Origin: Fundidesulfovibrio soli
GTDB lineage: Bacteria > Desulfobacterota > Desulfovibrionia > Desulfovibrionales > Desulfovibrionaceae
Direction of reading: 5' to 3'
Assembly (NCBI RefSeq): GCF_022808695.1
Contig: NZ_JAKZKW010000008.1
Span: forward strand, 62,001-126,000
Length of the DNA: 64,000 bases
Positions 53,309 to 61,909 of this stretch are shown here, one piece after another. The notes below the pieces were generated by a model. The model had not been told where the DNA came from, searched no databases, and saw only the letters and a list, made by a program, of their open reading frames with translations. Made by a program: the position numbers and the translations under genes. How positions within the stretch are numbered: position 1 is the first letter of the stretch; each line of letters begins with the position of its first letter.

Positions 53309-54250
53309 ATGAATCCCCTCATCGCCGTGGTTCGTGACGCGGTCCGCGTCAGCCTGGACCTGTTCAAGGTCATGGTGCCCATCATCATCCTGGTCAAGGT
53401 GCTGCAGACCCTGGGCGCGGTGGACTACCTGGCCGCCCCCGTGGAGCCCCTGATGGAGCTGGTGGGCCTGCCCGCCGGGCTGGGCCTGGCCTGGGCCACG
53501 GCCATGCTCTCCAGCATCTATTCCGGGCTGGTGGTCTTCTACGCCCTGGCCCCCTCCATGGGGCCGCTCAGCCAGGCCCAGGTCACGGTGCTGGGCGTGC
53601 TCATGCTCATCGCCCACAACCTGCTGGTCGAGGGGCAGGTCACCAGGCGCTGCGGCCTGAGCTTCTTCGGCCAGAACCTGCTGCGGGTGTTCGGGGCGCT
53701 CGGTTGCGCGTGGATACTGCACTTCATCCTGGAGGCGGGGGGGTACCTCGCCCAGCCCGCGCACATCCTGCTCGCGCCCCAGCCGCAGGACGCCTCACTG
53801 GTTGGGTGGGCCTTCGGAGAGCTCAAGAACCTGGGCTGGATCTTCCTGGTCATCCTGGCGCTCATGGCGCTCATGCGCGTGCTCAACGCCGTGGGGGCCA
53901 CACGGTTGTTCGAGGCCGTGCTGGAGCCCTTCCTGCGGCTCATGGGCATCGGGCGCAAGGCGGCCACGGTCACGGTCATCGGCATGACCATGGGCCTGGC
54001 CTACGGCGGCGGGCTCATCATCCACGAGGCCCAGTCCGGCAAGCTCTCCCGGCGCGACATCTTCGCCTCGGTCTCGCTCATGAGCCTCTCCCACGCCCTC
54101 ATCGAGGATACGCTGCTGCTCACCCTCATCGGCGCGAGCCCCTGGGGCACCATGGTGGCCCGGCTGAGCTTCTCGCTGGTGGTCATCGCGGTGCTGGCCC
54201 GGGTGGTGCCCATCCGGGAGGATGCGGCGCCCGTGGCCGAGAAGGGTTGA
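53309..54250 (+). CDS. Gate-domain (nucleoside-recognition/SpmA-SpmB-like) membrane protein
   Basis: 313 residues, eight to ten membrane helices. Two Gate-type halves: AMLSSIYSGLVVFYAL in the first, and GLAYGGGLIIHEAQSGKLSRRD followed by LSHALIEDTLLLTLIGAS in the second, which match PF07670. Family members act in nucleoside or ion transport or are of unknown function; substrate not evident. It follows a receiver gene closely. A family A repeat, a terminator and hairpin B3 lie downstream. Confidence 0.85.
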   Translation: MNPLIAVVRDAVRVSLDLFKVMVPIIILVKVLQTLGAVDYLAAPVEPLMELVGLPAGLGLAWATAMLSSIYSGLVVFYALAPSMGPLSQAQVTVLGVLMLIAHNLLVEGQVTRRCGLSFFGQNLLRVFGALGCAWILHFILEAGGYLAQPAHILLAPQPQDASLVGWAFGELKNLGWIFLVILALMALMRVLNAVGATRLFEAVLEPFLRLMGIGRKAATVTVIGMTMGLAYGGGLIIHEAQSGKLSRRDIFASVSLMSLSHALIEDTLLLTLIGASPWGTMVARLSFSLVVIAVLARVVPIREDAAPVAEKG

Positions 54251-54347
54251 GGGGTTGTTGCGGTAAGAAGGAGATTAAGCCGGGGGTGTTGTCTGTTTGC
54301 CCGTTTCAGACGCTGTGAGCCACGGCTGGAGCCTAGACAAGAAGAAT

Positions 54348-54400
54348 GCCTCCGGCGGCCAAAGGGAGTCCCTCCCTTTGGAATCCCTTCCGGCTTCGCG
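54348..54400 (-). repeat. intergenic palindromic repeat, family A (inverted copy)
   Basis: GCCTCCGGCGGCCAAAGGG, AGTCCCT, CCCTTTGGAATCCCTT, CCGGCTTCGCG. This is the complete family pattern on the minus strand, including the CGCGAAGC end. Confidence 0.78.
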
Positions 54401-54472
54401 CTGGGGCGGAACTGCTCGACGGCTCAGGCCGTTTGTTCTGGGCGGGAGACCAAGCGGATATCTACCAACGTT

Positions 54473-54498
54473 AAGGAGGCGGGAAACACCTCCTTTTT
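54473..54498 (+). terminator. terminator in the Gate-protein downstream region
   Basis: AAGGAGG (54473-54479) pairs with CCTCCTT (54489-54495), followed by TTTTC. About 220 bases after the gene stop. Confidence 0.7.
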
Positions 54499-54569
54499 CG
54501 TTCGGCCAGCCCGGATCGCAATACTGGCCGGTTGTTCTATCCTGGCAGTATAACGCCTGGCGACGCATT

Positions 54570-54660
54570 GGCCCCGGTGCAGGCCTCCGCCGCGCCGCGC
54601 CTGGCGATGTTCTTCAAATACAGCGGCGGGCGCGGCGCGGCGGAGGCCTGCACCGGGGCC
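54570..54660. repeat. long hairpin with conserved loop, family B copy 3
   Basis: 31-base arms (54570-54600 and 54630-54660) are perfectly complementary. The loop (54601-54629) contains GATGTTCTTCAAATACAG (54606-54623). The arms are unrelated to those of copies 1 and 2. Confidence 0.9.
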
Positions 54661-54707
54661 GGGTTGCGACGAAGCACCGCGGCAGGGCCAGGGCCGCGAA
54701 CAGCCGA

Positions 54708-55286
54708 CTATTTCTTCGGTTTTTCGCCCAGGTCCTGGGCGCTGGCGGAGAACGAGAACAGGTTTTTGCCCGTCTTGAGCACGATGTAGCGGTTGGCCAC
54801 CGACGCCACGTACTTCTGCGTCTCCGGTATGGGCGGTATCCCCGCGCTCCTGCGCACCGCCTCCGGTCCGGCGTTGTACGCCGCCAGGGCCAGCCTCACG
54901 TCCCCGAAGGCCTTGATCTGCTCCTTCAGGTAGCGGCAGCCCGCGTCGATGTTGGCCGCAGGGTCGAACGCGTCCTTGAGGCCAAGGTCCTGCGCGGTGC
55001 CGGGCATGATCTGGGTCAGCCCCTGGGCGCCCTTGGGCGACACGGCCTGGGCGTCGCCGCCCGACTCCACCTCCACCAGCGCCTGCAGCAGGAAGCGGTC
55101 AATTCCGTATTTGGTTGCGGCCTTCTGTATCCAGAGCTTCACCTGCGCGTCCGCAATGCCCTTGGGGATGCGGAACTCGAATTCCCCGGGGACGTGCTCC
55201 TTCTCGGCCGCGAGGCAGGGCAGGGCCATGAGCAGGCAGACGAGGGCGGCCAAAACGAAGAGGAGGGGGCGTTTGATGGTGCGCAT
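54708..55286 (-). CDS. lytic transglycosylase (SLT domain)
   Basis: 192 residues from the ATG at 55286. Signal peptide (1-26, ending CLA, possibly a lipobox-like LPCLA), then an SLT-type goose-lysozyme domain. The catalytic Glu is in ALVEVESGGD, followed by SPKGAQGLTQIMPGTA and the AYNAGPEAV motif. Cleaves peptidoglycan to 1,6-anhydro products. An in-frame extension upstream runs over the PilZ gene and was rejected. Confidence 0.92.
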   Translation of the reverse strand: MRTIKRPLLFVLAALVCLLMALPCLAAEKEHVPGEFEFRIPKGIADAQVKLWIQKAATKYGIDRFLLQALVEVESGGDAQAVSPKGAQGLTQIMPGTAQDLGLKDAFDPAANIDAGCRYLKEQIKAFGDVRLALAAYNAGPEAVRRSAGIPPIPETQKYVASVANRYIVLKTGKNLFSFSASAQDLGEKPKK

Positions 55287-55342
55287 GGTCAGGCTGTGCC
55301 AAAGCGCAGGGGGAATGTCCAGCGGGCGGGCCGGTGGAGGCC

Positions 55343-56773
55343 TCAGACCCCCGCGGCCTCCATGCGGGTCATGAACGCGGCCAGCAAGGGCAGCTGGCTC
55401 TTGCCCGCCTGGAAAATCAGCCCCAGGGAGACGCGGTTCTCCTTCAGGGTGAAATTCTTGACCCTGGCCTTCAGGCTCTCCACGCGCAGCCCGTCCAGAG
55501 GCAGGGTCAGGTGCACCGTGTCGCCGCTCATCACGTTGACGATGCCCTCCTGCCCGTCCAGGTTGGCCAGCACCCGGCAGCCGCCCATGCTGATGTCCGT
55601 GACGTAGCCGCTCACGCGCATCATGTCGCCCTCGAGGGCGGCGGGCATCATGCAGTGCACGCGGGGGTGCAGCCTGCGCTTGAGCACCTCGATCTTCTTG
55701 GGGCAGGCGAAAAACACCAGGGGGCGCGGCTTGGTGACGAACTTGAGCACGCAGGTGCGGAACCCGTAGTAGGAGCCCTGCTTCTCGAAGCGGCCGCGCA
55801 GGCCCATGCCCGGCTTTGGGCAGCAGCCCATGGCGGTGAGGGGCATCTCCGCGATGATGCACTCCGCGCCGTCCACCGCCACCACGCTGGAGGCGTCGTA
55901 GAGGTGGTTGCCGGTGAACTGCAGCTCCAGGGGCTGGGCCACGGTGAGGCTCACGACCGCCCCGTCGCTGACGTGGGCCGTGGCGTCGCGCAAAGCTTCG
56001 GACTCCAGCGGGGCGTGCGCCCTGCTCGAGGGAGGAGGCGCGTTCTTGGCGGCCTCGAGGGAATCCTCCCGGCGCAGGTTCTCCACCATGATCAGCTCGC
56101 ACACGAAGCGCTCGGCCAGATCCGAGCTGCGCCCCTCATGGAAGGACATGCACAAGGCCACCGTGTCCCCGTCCTGCTGCACGGAGCGCAACTCCCCGGT
56201 GAAGGTCTCCATGCGCAGGCCGCTCACGGGCAGGCGCACCTCCAGAGGGTCGCCATGGTGCAGGGCCGCGCCGCCGTTGCGGGGCAGGTTCGAGGTCACG
56301 ATGCGGCAGCCGCCCACGCTGAAATCACTCAGGTGCCCCTCGCAGGTGAAGCCCGCGCCCACGGCGGTGGCGGGCAGCAGGCATTTGTGGCGCACGTGGC
56401 GGCGCAGCGCCCGGGAGCGCACATCCTGAGGGTAGCCGACGAAGAGAACGGGGATGGGGTGGGTCAGCGCGCTGAGGACTTCCGAATGGAAGGCGTAGAC
56501 GGTGCCCTCTTTCTCGAGGAGCACGTCCACCCCCGCGCCGGGCCGGGCCGCCCGGATCGTCTGCGAGGAGGCCGGGGGCCGGACCACGATGAACTCGCCG
56601 CGTTTGAGGCCGAGCACCCTGGCGCGCTCCGCCCGCTCTGAACCGGCGCAGCGGATGGTCATGGGATGGCCGGGTTCCAGCAGCAGGCTGGCCAGGGCGA
56701 AGCTGTCCGAGCAGGCCGTCGCTGTGGGCGCGCCGCAATACCTTTCGCCTTCTTCCGGATTATCCAAGTACAT
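55343..56773 (-). CDS. tandem PilZ-domain protein (two YcgR-like modules)
   Basis: 476 residues from the ATG at 56773. Two repeats each with an N-terminal beta domain of YcgR type and a PilZ domain. The first PilZ has RRHVRHKC...SDFSVGGCR and the second RRLHPRVHC...TDISMGGCR. Both keep the RxxxR and (D/N)xSxxG c-di-GMP-binding residues. Such double-PilZ proteins could bind two c-di-GMP molecules or dimerise internally. Adjacent to the siaABCD-like operon, so it is a plausible effector. Alternative starts upstream up to 56818 exist. Confidence 0.86.
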   Translation of the reverse strand: MYLDNPEEGERYCGAPTATACSDSFALASLLLEPGHPMTIRCAGSERAERARVLGLKRGEFIVVRPPASSQTIRAARPGAGVDVLLEKEGTVYAFHSEVLSALTHPIPVLFVGYPQDVRSRALRRHVRHKCLLPATAVGAGFTCEGHLSDFSVGGCRIVTSNLPRNGGAALHHGDPLEVRLPVSGLRMETFTGELRSVQQDGDTVALCMSFHEGRSSDLAERFVCELIMVENLRREDSLEAAKNAPPPSSRAHAPLESEALRDATAHVSDGAVVSLTVAQPLELQFTGNHLYDASSVVAVDGAECIIAEMPLTAMGCCPKPGMGLRGRFEKQGSYYGFRTCVLKFVTKPRPLVFFACPKKIEVLKRRLHPRVHCMMPAALEGDMMRVSGYVTDISMGGCRVLANLDGQEGIVNVMSGDTVHLTLPLDGLRVESLKARVKNFTLKENRVSLGLIFQAGKSQLPLLAAFMTRMEAAGV

Positions 56774-56985
56774 GCTCGGTCTCACGCGGGGCGCTATGCG
56801 TTGGCAGCCGTGCGCCATGCGGCGCCGGGGGCGGCGGGATGCCGCGGCCTGCCTCGGGGAGCTGGGTCCCTGTCCTGCTGGTCCGGGACAATACCCGGCG
56901 AAACCTCTCCTGGAAAGTCGGAAAACACGAATTCAGCCAGGAAATCCGCAGGGCTGTACGACCACTGGGCGCGGGCCGGAGAGGC

Positions 56986-58161
56986 TTACGGCTGGGGAAG
57001 GGTCGAGGCGGTGACGGCCCTGTCGCGCCCCTGGGCCTTGGCCTCGTAGAGGGCGTCGTCGGCGGTGGAGATGGCCTTGTCCAGGTCCGAGCCGGGGTGG
57101 ACCGAGGCGATGCCGAAGCTCATGGTCACCGTGATGCTGCTCCCGTTCCAGCGGGTGGGCGTGTCGCGCACCAGCTCGCCCAGCTTCTTGGCCACGTTGC
57201 TGGCGGCCTCGACGCCTGTTTCGGGCAGCAGGATCATGAACTCCTCGCCGCCCCAGCGGGCGCACAGGTCCTCGGCGCGCAGGTGGGTCTGCATCAGGGT
57301 GGCCACGTTGCGCAGCACGGCGTCGCCGCACTGGTGGCCGTACGTGTCGTTGACCTGCTTGAAGTGGTCCACGTCGCCCAGGATGAGCGTGAGCTCGCTG
57401 CTGTGGCGCTGCATCCGGTTGTGCTCGGCTTCCAAGCGGTGGGTCATCTCCCAGCGGTTTGCCAGGCCGGTGAGCAGGTCTGTGCGGGCCAGCAACTCCA
57501 GGCGCATGTTCAGGTCGCGCAGCTGTGACTGGTAGGAGTCGGAGATGGTCACGGTCTTGGCGAAGCGGCGCGCCAGCTTGGAATAGCGGAGCACCAGGCG
57601 TTCGAGGTCCTCCTCGAATTCCGGGGCCTTGGCCTCGACCCTGGCGGCCAGTTCCTTGGCCTCGCGCACGTACTGGTCGTCGGTGACGATGGAGGGGCGG
57701 TTGCGCTTTTTGGGTTCCTGCGGGGCCTTGGCCGGCTGCTGCTGGGTCGCCTCAGTGGCGCCCATGCGGGCGTAGGTGGCCTTGAGGCAGTCCGGGCAGA
57801 TGCCCTGGGAGAACATGATGTCCGCGTTGCGGCTGAGAAAGGTCTCCAGCTTCTGCCAGTACTCCTCGGACTGTGGGCGCACCCTGCGGCAGTAGACGCA
57901 CAGGGGCAGGGCCACCTCGCGCAGCTGGTTGATCTTGGTCATGGCGCGCTCAAGCTTGACGGCCAGCTCCTTGACCTGCTGCTGGTAGCCGTCGCTGATG
58001 AGCAGCGTCTTGTAGAGCCTGCGGGAGAGCGTGCGGTAGCCGTCGGCCAGGATGGCGTATTCGGAAAGCAGCGCGTCCGGCCCCGGCGGGTCCAGCAGGA
58101 ATTCCCCGCAGCGGTCGAGCAGGGGGTCGTCCTGCGGGGGGGTGGCTCTCTTGGGGCTCAT
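56986..58161 (-). CDS. siaD: SiaD-like diguanylate cyclase with a cysteine-pair domain
   Basis: 391 residues. Two similar helical segments (about 42-75 and 193-226, each with ISD.YQxQ) flank a region with CVYC (Cys88, Cys91) and ICPDC (Cys122, Cys125). That region matches the CxWCKKIR...GICPxC domain often found next to PAS/kinase modules. The GGDEF domain (about 225-385) has GGEEF at 304-308 and an RxxD inhibitory site (R295-D298). In Pseudomonas SiaD is the cyclase output of the SiaABC switch. The N-terminal cysteine region is not described for classical SiaD. Confidence 0.87.
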   Translation of the reverse strand: MSPKRATPPQDDPLLDRCGEFLLDPPGPDALLSEYAILADGYRTLSRRLYKTLLISDGYQQQVKELAVKLERAMTKINQLREVALPLCVYCRRVRPQSEEYWQKLETFLSRNADIMFSQGICPDCLKATYARMGATEATQQQPAKAPQEPKKRNRPSIVTDDQYVREAKELAARVEAKAPEFEEDLERLVLRYSKLARRFAKTVTISDSYQSQLRDLNMRLELLARTDLLTGLANRWEMTHRLEAEHNRMQRHSSELTLILGDVDHFKQVNDTYGHQCGDAVLRNVATLMQTHLRAEDLCARWGGEEFMILLPETGVEAASNVAKKLGELVRDTPTRWNGSSITVTMSFGIASVHPGSDLDKAISTADDALYEAKAQGRDRAVTASTLPQP

Positions 58162-58166
58162 GGGGC

Positions 58167-58541
58167 CTACTCCTGGGGCACGAGGTTGAACTCGAAGGTG
58201 ACCTCTTCCTGGAATTCCTCAGCGAGGTCCAGGGCCCGGGGGTTCTCGCCGTCGTAGCGCCAGAGCACGCTGGCCGCGAAGCCCTTGGCCGAGGCTTCCT
58301 CCAGGATGTCGAGCAGGTCGAGCATGCACTTGGTGCTGCTTGAGTTCATGTAGCTGACGTGGATGTCCAGGCGCAGCGAGTCCTGGGCGGCCACGGCTTC
58401 GCGCAGCCAGCGCATCACGGGGTCGTAGAACTCGAAGGAGTTCTCGGGGTAGGATTCCCCCGAGATGCGTAGCGTGTGCGTCTGCGCGTCGTAGGCGATC
58501 TCCGGGGAGGTGGAGGTCATGGCGATGTCGAGCGGTTGCAT
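58167..58541 (-). CDS. siaC: SiaC-like (DUF1987) partner-switch protein
   Basis: 124 residues; start preceded by AAGGAGC. The DUF1987/SiaC fold includes GESYPENSFEFYDPVMRWL and YMNSSSTKCMLDLLDILE. The S/T-rich loop corresponds to the site phosphorylated by SiaB and dephosphorylated by SiaA; the unphosphorylated form activates SiaD. It ends 5 bases before siaD. Confidence 0.88.
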   Translation of the reverse strand: MQPLDIAMTSTSPEIAYDAQTHTLRISGESYPENSFEFYDPVMRWLREAVAAQDSLRLDIHVSYMNSSSTKCMLDLLDILEEASAKGFAASVLWRYDGENPRALDLAEEFQEEVTFEFNLVPQE

Positions 58542-58566
58542 GGAGGCTCCTTGACCGGCGCCGCGG

Positions 58567-59097
58567 CTAGACCGTGGCGGCGAGGCTGAAAAATGCGTAG
58601 TTCCCGTCCAGGTCGCGCACGCTGTAGCTGAGCTTTTCCGGGCTCCTGCGGGCGATGTCCAGCAAACCCAGGCCGGCCCCCATGGCGCCGGGCTGGCGGT
58701 CCCTGCGCATCTGCTCCTTGTAGCGGGCCTTGAGTCCGGCCGGGTCCAGGGCGTTGATGGAGTCGATGTTGGCCAGCAGGGGCGCTATGTCCTCGCGCAG
58801 GACCACGTTGCCGGAGGAGACCTGGTAGCGGCCGTCCAGCTTGGCGATGGTGATGATGGAGGAGCCCGGGTCCCCCGTGGGCAGCGTGCGCGTGGCGCAG
58901 TAGTTCTTCACGTTCTGGGCCAGCTCGATGTAGGCGGCGAACACGTCCATGACCGCCGCCTTGGCGATGTTCTCCGCGCTCAGGTGATTGCGCACGGCCT
59001 GGCCGATCTCGTCGATGATGCTGTGGGAGAACGGGCCGGTGAAGCAGATCATGACGCCGGATTTCGAAAGCTCTTCCCTGATGGCGAACAGGTCCAT
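58567..59097 (-). CDS. siaB: SiaB-like (DUF6272) protein kinase
   Basis: 176 residues; start preceded by GGAGG. SiaB-family pattern: GVMICFTGPFSHSIIDEIG, AYIELAQNVKNYCATR (the N-box-like helix of a GHKL-type ATP fold) and GAGLGLLDIARRS. In the Sia system this kinase phosphorylates SiaC and so holds SiaD inactive. It lies between siaA and siaC on the same strand. Confidence 0.85.
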   Translation of the reverse strand: MDLFAIREELSKSGVMICFTGPFSHSIIDEIGQAVRNHLSAENIAKAAVMDVFAAYIELAQNVKNYCATRTLPTGDPGSSIITIAKLDGRYQVSSGNVVLREDIAPLLANIDSINALDPAGLKARYKEQMRRDRQPGAMGAGLGLLDIARRSPEKLSYSVRDLDGNYAFFSLAATV

Positions 59098-59150
59098 GTA
59101 TCCTCCGGTTGAAACCGCGCGGGGGGGGGCGGTCCGTTCGTTGCCCGGGC

Positions 59151-61169
59151 CTAGATGGAGAACCCGAGCATGGCGATGTCGTCGCGCTGCTTCCTGGTTC
59201 CCCGGTATCTGGCAAGGGTGTGCTCGAAGGCTTCGGCTTGGCCTTTGAGGGGCGTGTTCGCCTGGGCCAGGATCATCTCCCGGAAGCGCTCCAGGCCGAA
59301 GCAGTAACCCTTGTCCCCGCCGCCTTCGTCCAGGAATCCGTCGGTGACGGCGTAGAAAACATCTCCGGCGCAGTCCGCGAACTCGTGGGTGGCGTAGGCG
59401 AAATCCTTGAATTCGCCCCGGTAGCCCAGGCGCCGCCTGTCCCCCTTGGTTTCGGTCAGCTCGCCCCCGCGCAGCCTGTAGAGCGAGAGCCCGGCCCCCG
59501 CGAAGCGCACGCGCCCGCCGCCCGCGTCCCCCCCGTCACGGTGGACGACGAACAGGGCCATGTCCAGCCCGCAGTCCAGGGAGCCTTCGCCGGTCTCGTG
59601 CAGGCCCAGGGTCTCGCGCAGCACGCGGTCGAACCTGCTCAGTATCCGGGCGGGGTCGCGGCTGTCCAGGGTGTCGAGCACGTGGTTGAGCACGGAGTGG
59701 GCCGTCATGGTCATGAACGCGCCGGGCACGCCGTGGCCGGTGCAGTCCATGAGGGCGGCCACGGTGCAGTCCTCGAACGGGCGCAGGTAGATCAGGTCGC
59801 CGCCCACGATGTCGCGCGGAAGGTAAAGGCTCATGTGGCTGGCGAAGGCGCGGTCCATCTGGGCGGGCCGGGGAAGGATGGACTGCTGGATGGTGCGGGC
59901 GTAGCGCAGGCTCTCCATGATGCGCCGCCGAGACTCCCGCAGGTGGTCGTTGGCCTCGGAGAGCTCGGCCGTGCGGCCCTGGACCATGTGCTCCAGGTTC
60001 TGCGTGTAGTCCAGGACCTTGGCGGTCATGGAGTTGAAGCTCCGCGTCAGCTGGCCGATCTCGTCGTTGCGGTCCACGGGCAGGGTGATGTCGTAGCGGC
60101 CGAGCGCCACTTCCTGCGAGGCCCCGGTGAGCCGCGCCAGCGGGGTGATGACGATCCGGCCCAGCAGCCAGCCCACCGTGACGATCACCGCCAGCAGCGA
60201 GAGCACCAGCAGGGCCAGAACGGGCAGGAACACCCGCGAGCTGACCACGCCCGACACGTCCACCAGGGCCACGGTGTACCAGCCGATGCCGGGCAGGGCC
60301 GTGATCGCGGCGAGGGTTTCGCCTCCCTCCAGCTGGACTCGGAAGGACTCCACGCCCTGCGGCGACGCGTCCAGGGCCAGCAGGGCCTGGCTCATGCGTT
60401 GCTTGTCCTCAGAGTTGCGGAGCATGGAATACAGGGTGGTCTTTTTGGACTCGTCGCGCTCCATGGCGTTGCGCTTCACGACTTGCGGGTCGCCCCAGGC
60501 CTGGAGCACTCCGGCCCGGTCCACGATGGCCACGGAGACCGCTTCGTCCCGTGTGCCCACGGCCTCGCGCAGGAAGTCGCCCAGGTCGATGCCGCCGCCC
60601 CCCACGCCGATCTTCTCGCCGCCCGCGCCGCGCACCACCACGTTGAACCAGACCTTGGTGACGTTGAAGGATGGGTTGTGGTCCAGGTTCAGGGCGAAGG
60701 AGTCCACCTTGGAGAGGGTCTCGAAGAACCAGGCGTCGGCGGGGTGGTCGCGCCGCAGGATGCGGCTCTGCACCTCGCCCTTCTGGTCGCGTTCCGCGAT
60801 GTAGTAGCGCGAGGAGGATTTGAGCGCCAGGAACACGCTCCTGTCGCGGAACTGGCTGCGGTAGTTCTCGAGCTGCTCCAGGGCGGCCTGGCGCAGGGCC
60901 GGGTCTGTCTCGTCGGCCGCCCAGCGGCGCACCAGGGGGTCCCCGGCCAGGGTGCGGGCCAGGGCCTCCTCGCGGTCGATGATGGTCATGACCTTGTTGC
61001 GCTCCAGCATGGCCTGCTTCATGGCGATGCGCTGGGCGAACTCGCCGAGGATGCTGTGCGTGACGAAGGCGAAGCCCACAAGAGAACCGGCCGCGGCCAG
61101 CAGATAGACCAGGGCCACCGCAAGGTTGAACTTCGCCTTGAGCGAGAAACGGCGTTGTGTGTGGGTCAT
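59151..61169 (-). CDS. siaA: SiaA-like membrane sensor phosphatase (PP2C/SpoIIE)
   Basis: 672 residues from the ATG at 61169. TM1 about 16-38, a long periplasmic dCache-like domain (about 40-295), TM2 about 300-325, HAMP, a coiled coil (RTAELSEANDHLRESRRR), and a C-terminal PP2C/SpoIIE domain (about 440-672) with DIVGGDLIY and MDCTGHGVPGAFM. A signal-dependent dephosphorylation of SiaC by this domain would turn on SiaD. No strong ribosome site is seen before the ATG, so the start is provisional. Confidence 0.9.
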   Translation of the reverse strand: MTHTQRRFSLKAKFNLAVALVYLLAAAGSLVGFAFVTHSILGEFAQRIAMKQAMLERNKVMTIIDREEALARTLAGDPLVRRWAADETDPALRQAALEQLENYRSQFRDRSVFLALKSSSRYYIAERDQKGEVQSRILRRDHPADAWFFETLSKVDSFALNLDHNPSFNVTKVWFNVVVRGAGGEKIGVGGGGIDLGDFLREAVGTRDEAVSVAIVDRAGVLQAWGDPQVVKRNAMERDESKKTTLYSMLRNSEDKQRMSQALLALDASPQGVESFRVQLEGGETLAAITALPGIGWYTVALVDVSGVVSSRVFLPVLALLVLSLLAVIVTVGWLLGRIVITPLARLTGASQEVALGRYDITLPVDRNDEIGQLTRSFNSMTAKVLDYTQNLEHMVQGRTAELSEANDHLRESRRRIMESLRYARTIQQSILPRPAQMDRAFASHMSLYLPRDIVGGDLIYLRPFEDCTVAALMDCTGHGVPGAFMTMTAHSVLNHVLDTLDSRDPARILSRFDRVLRETLGLHETGEGSLDCGLDMALFVVHRDGGDAGGGRVRFAGAGLSLYRLRGGELTETKGDRRRLGYRGEFKDFAYATHEFADCAGDVFYAVTDGFLDEGGGDKGYCFGLERFREMILAQANTPLKGQAEAFEHTLARYRGTRKQRDDIAMLGFSI

Positions 61170-61314
61170 GTTGGCGGCGATGATGATGTGACCTGCTGCA
61201 GATGGTCTGCGCTGCCGGAACTGATCAAAGTGCCTAGCACCAAGCGCCGCAAGAATCCAGCCGCAGTTGCCCGCCGGAGGCGGAGCGCGCCCCCGGCGGG
61301 ATGACCGGTATCGC

Positions 61315-61899
61315 TTACGGGCAGGGGATCTGTTCGTAGACTGTGCGGCCGCCGTCGTGGATCTCCCGGTAGCACTCCCTGTCCACCTTGTAGACGGTCT
61401 TGCCCGAGGAGTTGGAAACGGCGATGGCGGTGGCGGGAAGCACCGTGAGCATGGCGCCCAGGGCAACGCCCGCGGCCACGGCTCCGCCGCTCGGCCCGTA
61501 ATAGCCGCCGTAGTACCCGGGGCCGGGAACCGGCACGGGTACGGGCACCGGCGGCGGAACCACGCGCCCGCTGGGCACGGCTACCGCGGCCCCGCGAGGG
61601 CCAACAGCCGCAGCCCCGCCGTAAGGCCCCCTGGCCGCCGCCCCGCCGTAAGGGCCGCGAGCGGCGGCGCCGCCGTATGGTCCGCGGACTGCGGCGCCTC
61701 CGCGCGGGCCAACGGCCGCCGCGCCTCCGCGCGGGCCGACAGCCACCGCGCCTCCGCGCGGGCCGACGGCTGCGCCCCCTCTGGCCATGGCCTCCAAGGG
61801 GCGGCTCCAGTCGCCCAGGAGCAGCAACCCGACCGTCAACCATCCGCACAGGCTCAGCATGCAGGCCCGGACCGCGCTTCGAGGAAGTGTTTGTCTCAT
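61315..61899 (-). CDS. secreted glycine/alanine-rich repeat protein
   Basis: 194 residues; start preceded by AGGAGG. An N-terminal hydrophobic segment (about 13-29) is followed by seven to eight near-perfect 9-residue repeats of the GGAAAVGPR or GGAAARGPY type (about 40-105). Then comes a proline/valine run and YYGGYYG, a hydrophobic helix (about 139-162) and a C-terminal ECYREIHDGG...IPCP with two cysteines. No known family recognised; the repeated part is presumably extended. It precedes the DUF2092 gene in the other direction of the same strand. Confidence 0.72.
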   Translation of the reverse strand: MRQTLPRSAVRACMLSLCGWLTVGLLLLGDWSRPLEAMARGGAAVGPRGGAVAVGPRGGAAAVGPRGGAAVRGPYGGAAARGPYGGAAARGPYGGAAAVGPRGAAVAVPSGRVVPPPVPVPVPVPGPGYYGGYYGPSGGAVAAGVALGAMLTVLPATAIAVSNSSGKTVYKVDRECYREIHDGGRTVYEQIPCP

Positions 61900-61909
61900 G
61901 TGGTGCCTC

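Larger units (their letters stand above)
54251..54707. other. 457-bp convergent intergenic region with repeats
   Basis: Holds an inverted family A copy (54348-54400), a terminator (54473-54498) and long hairpin B3 (54570-54660). No gene was found; short frames crossing it read through hairpin arms. Confidence 0.75.

Noticed and set aside
61600-61790. Regularly spaced repeats that could suggest a CRISPR array
   Set aside because: The repeats are contiguous 27-base units in a coding frame without spacers.
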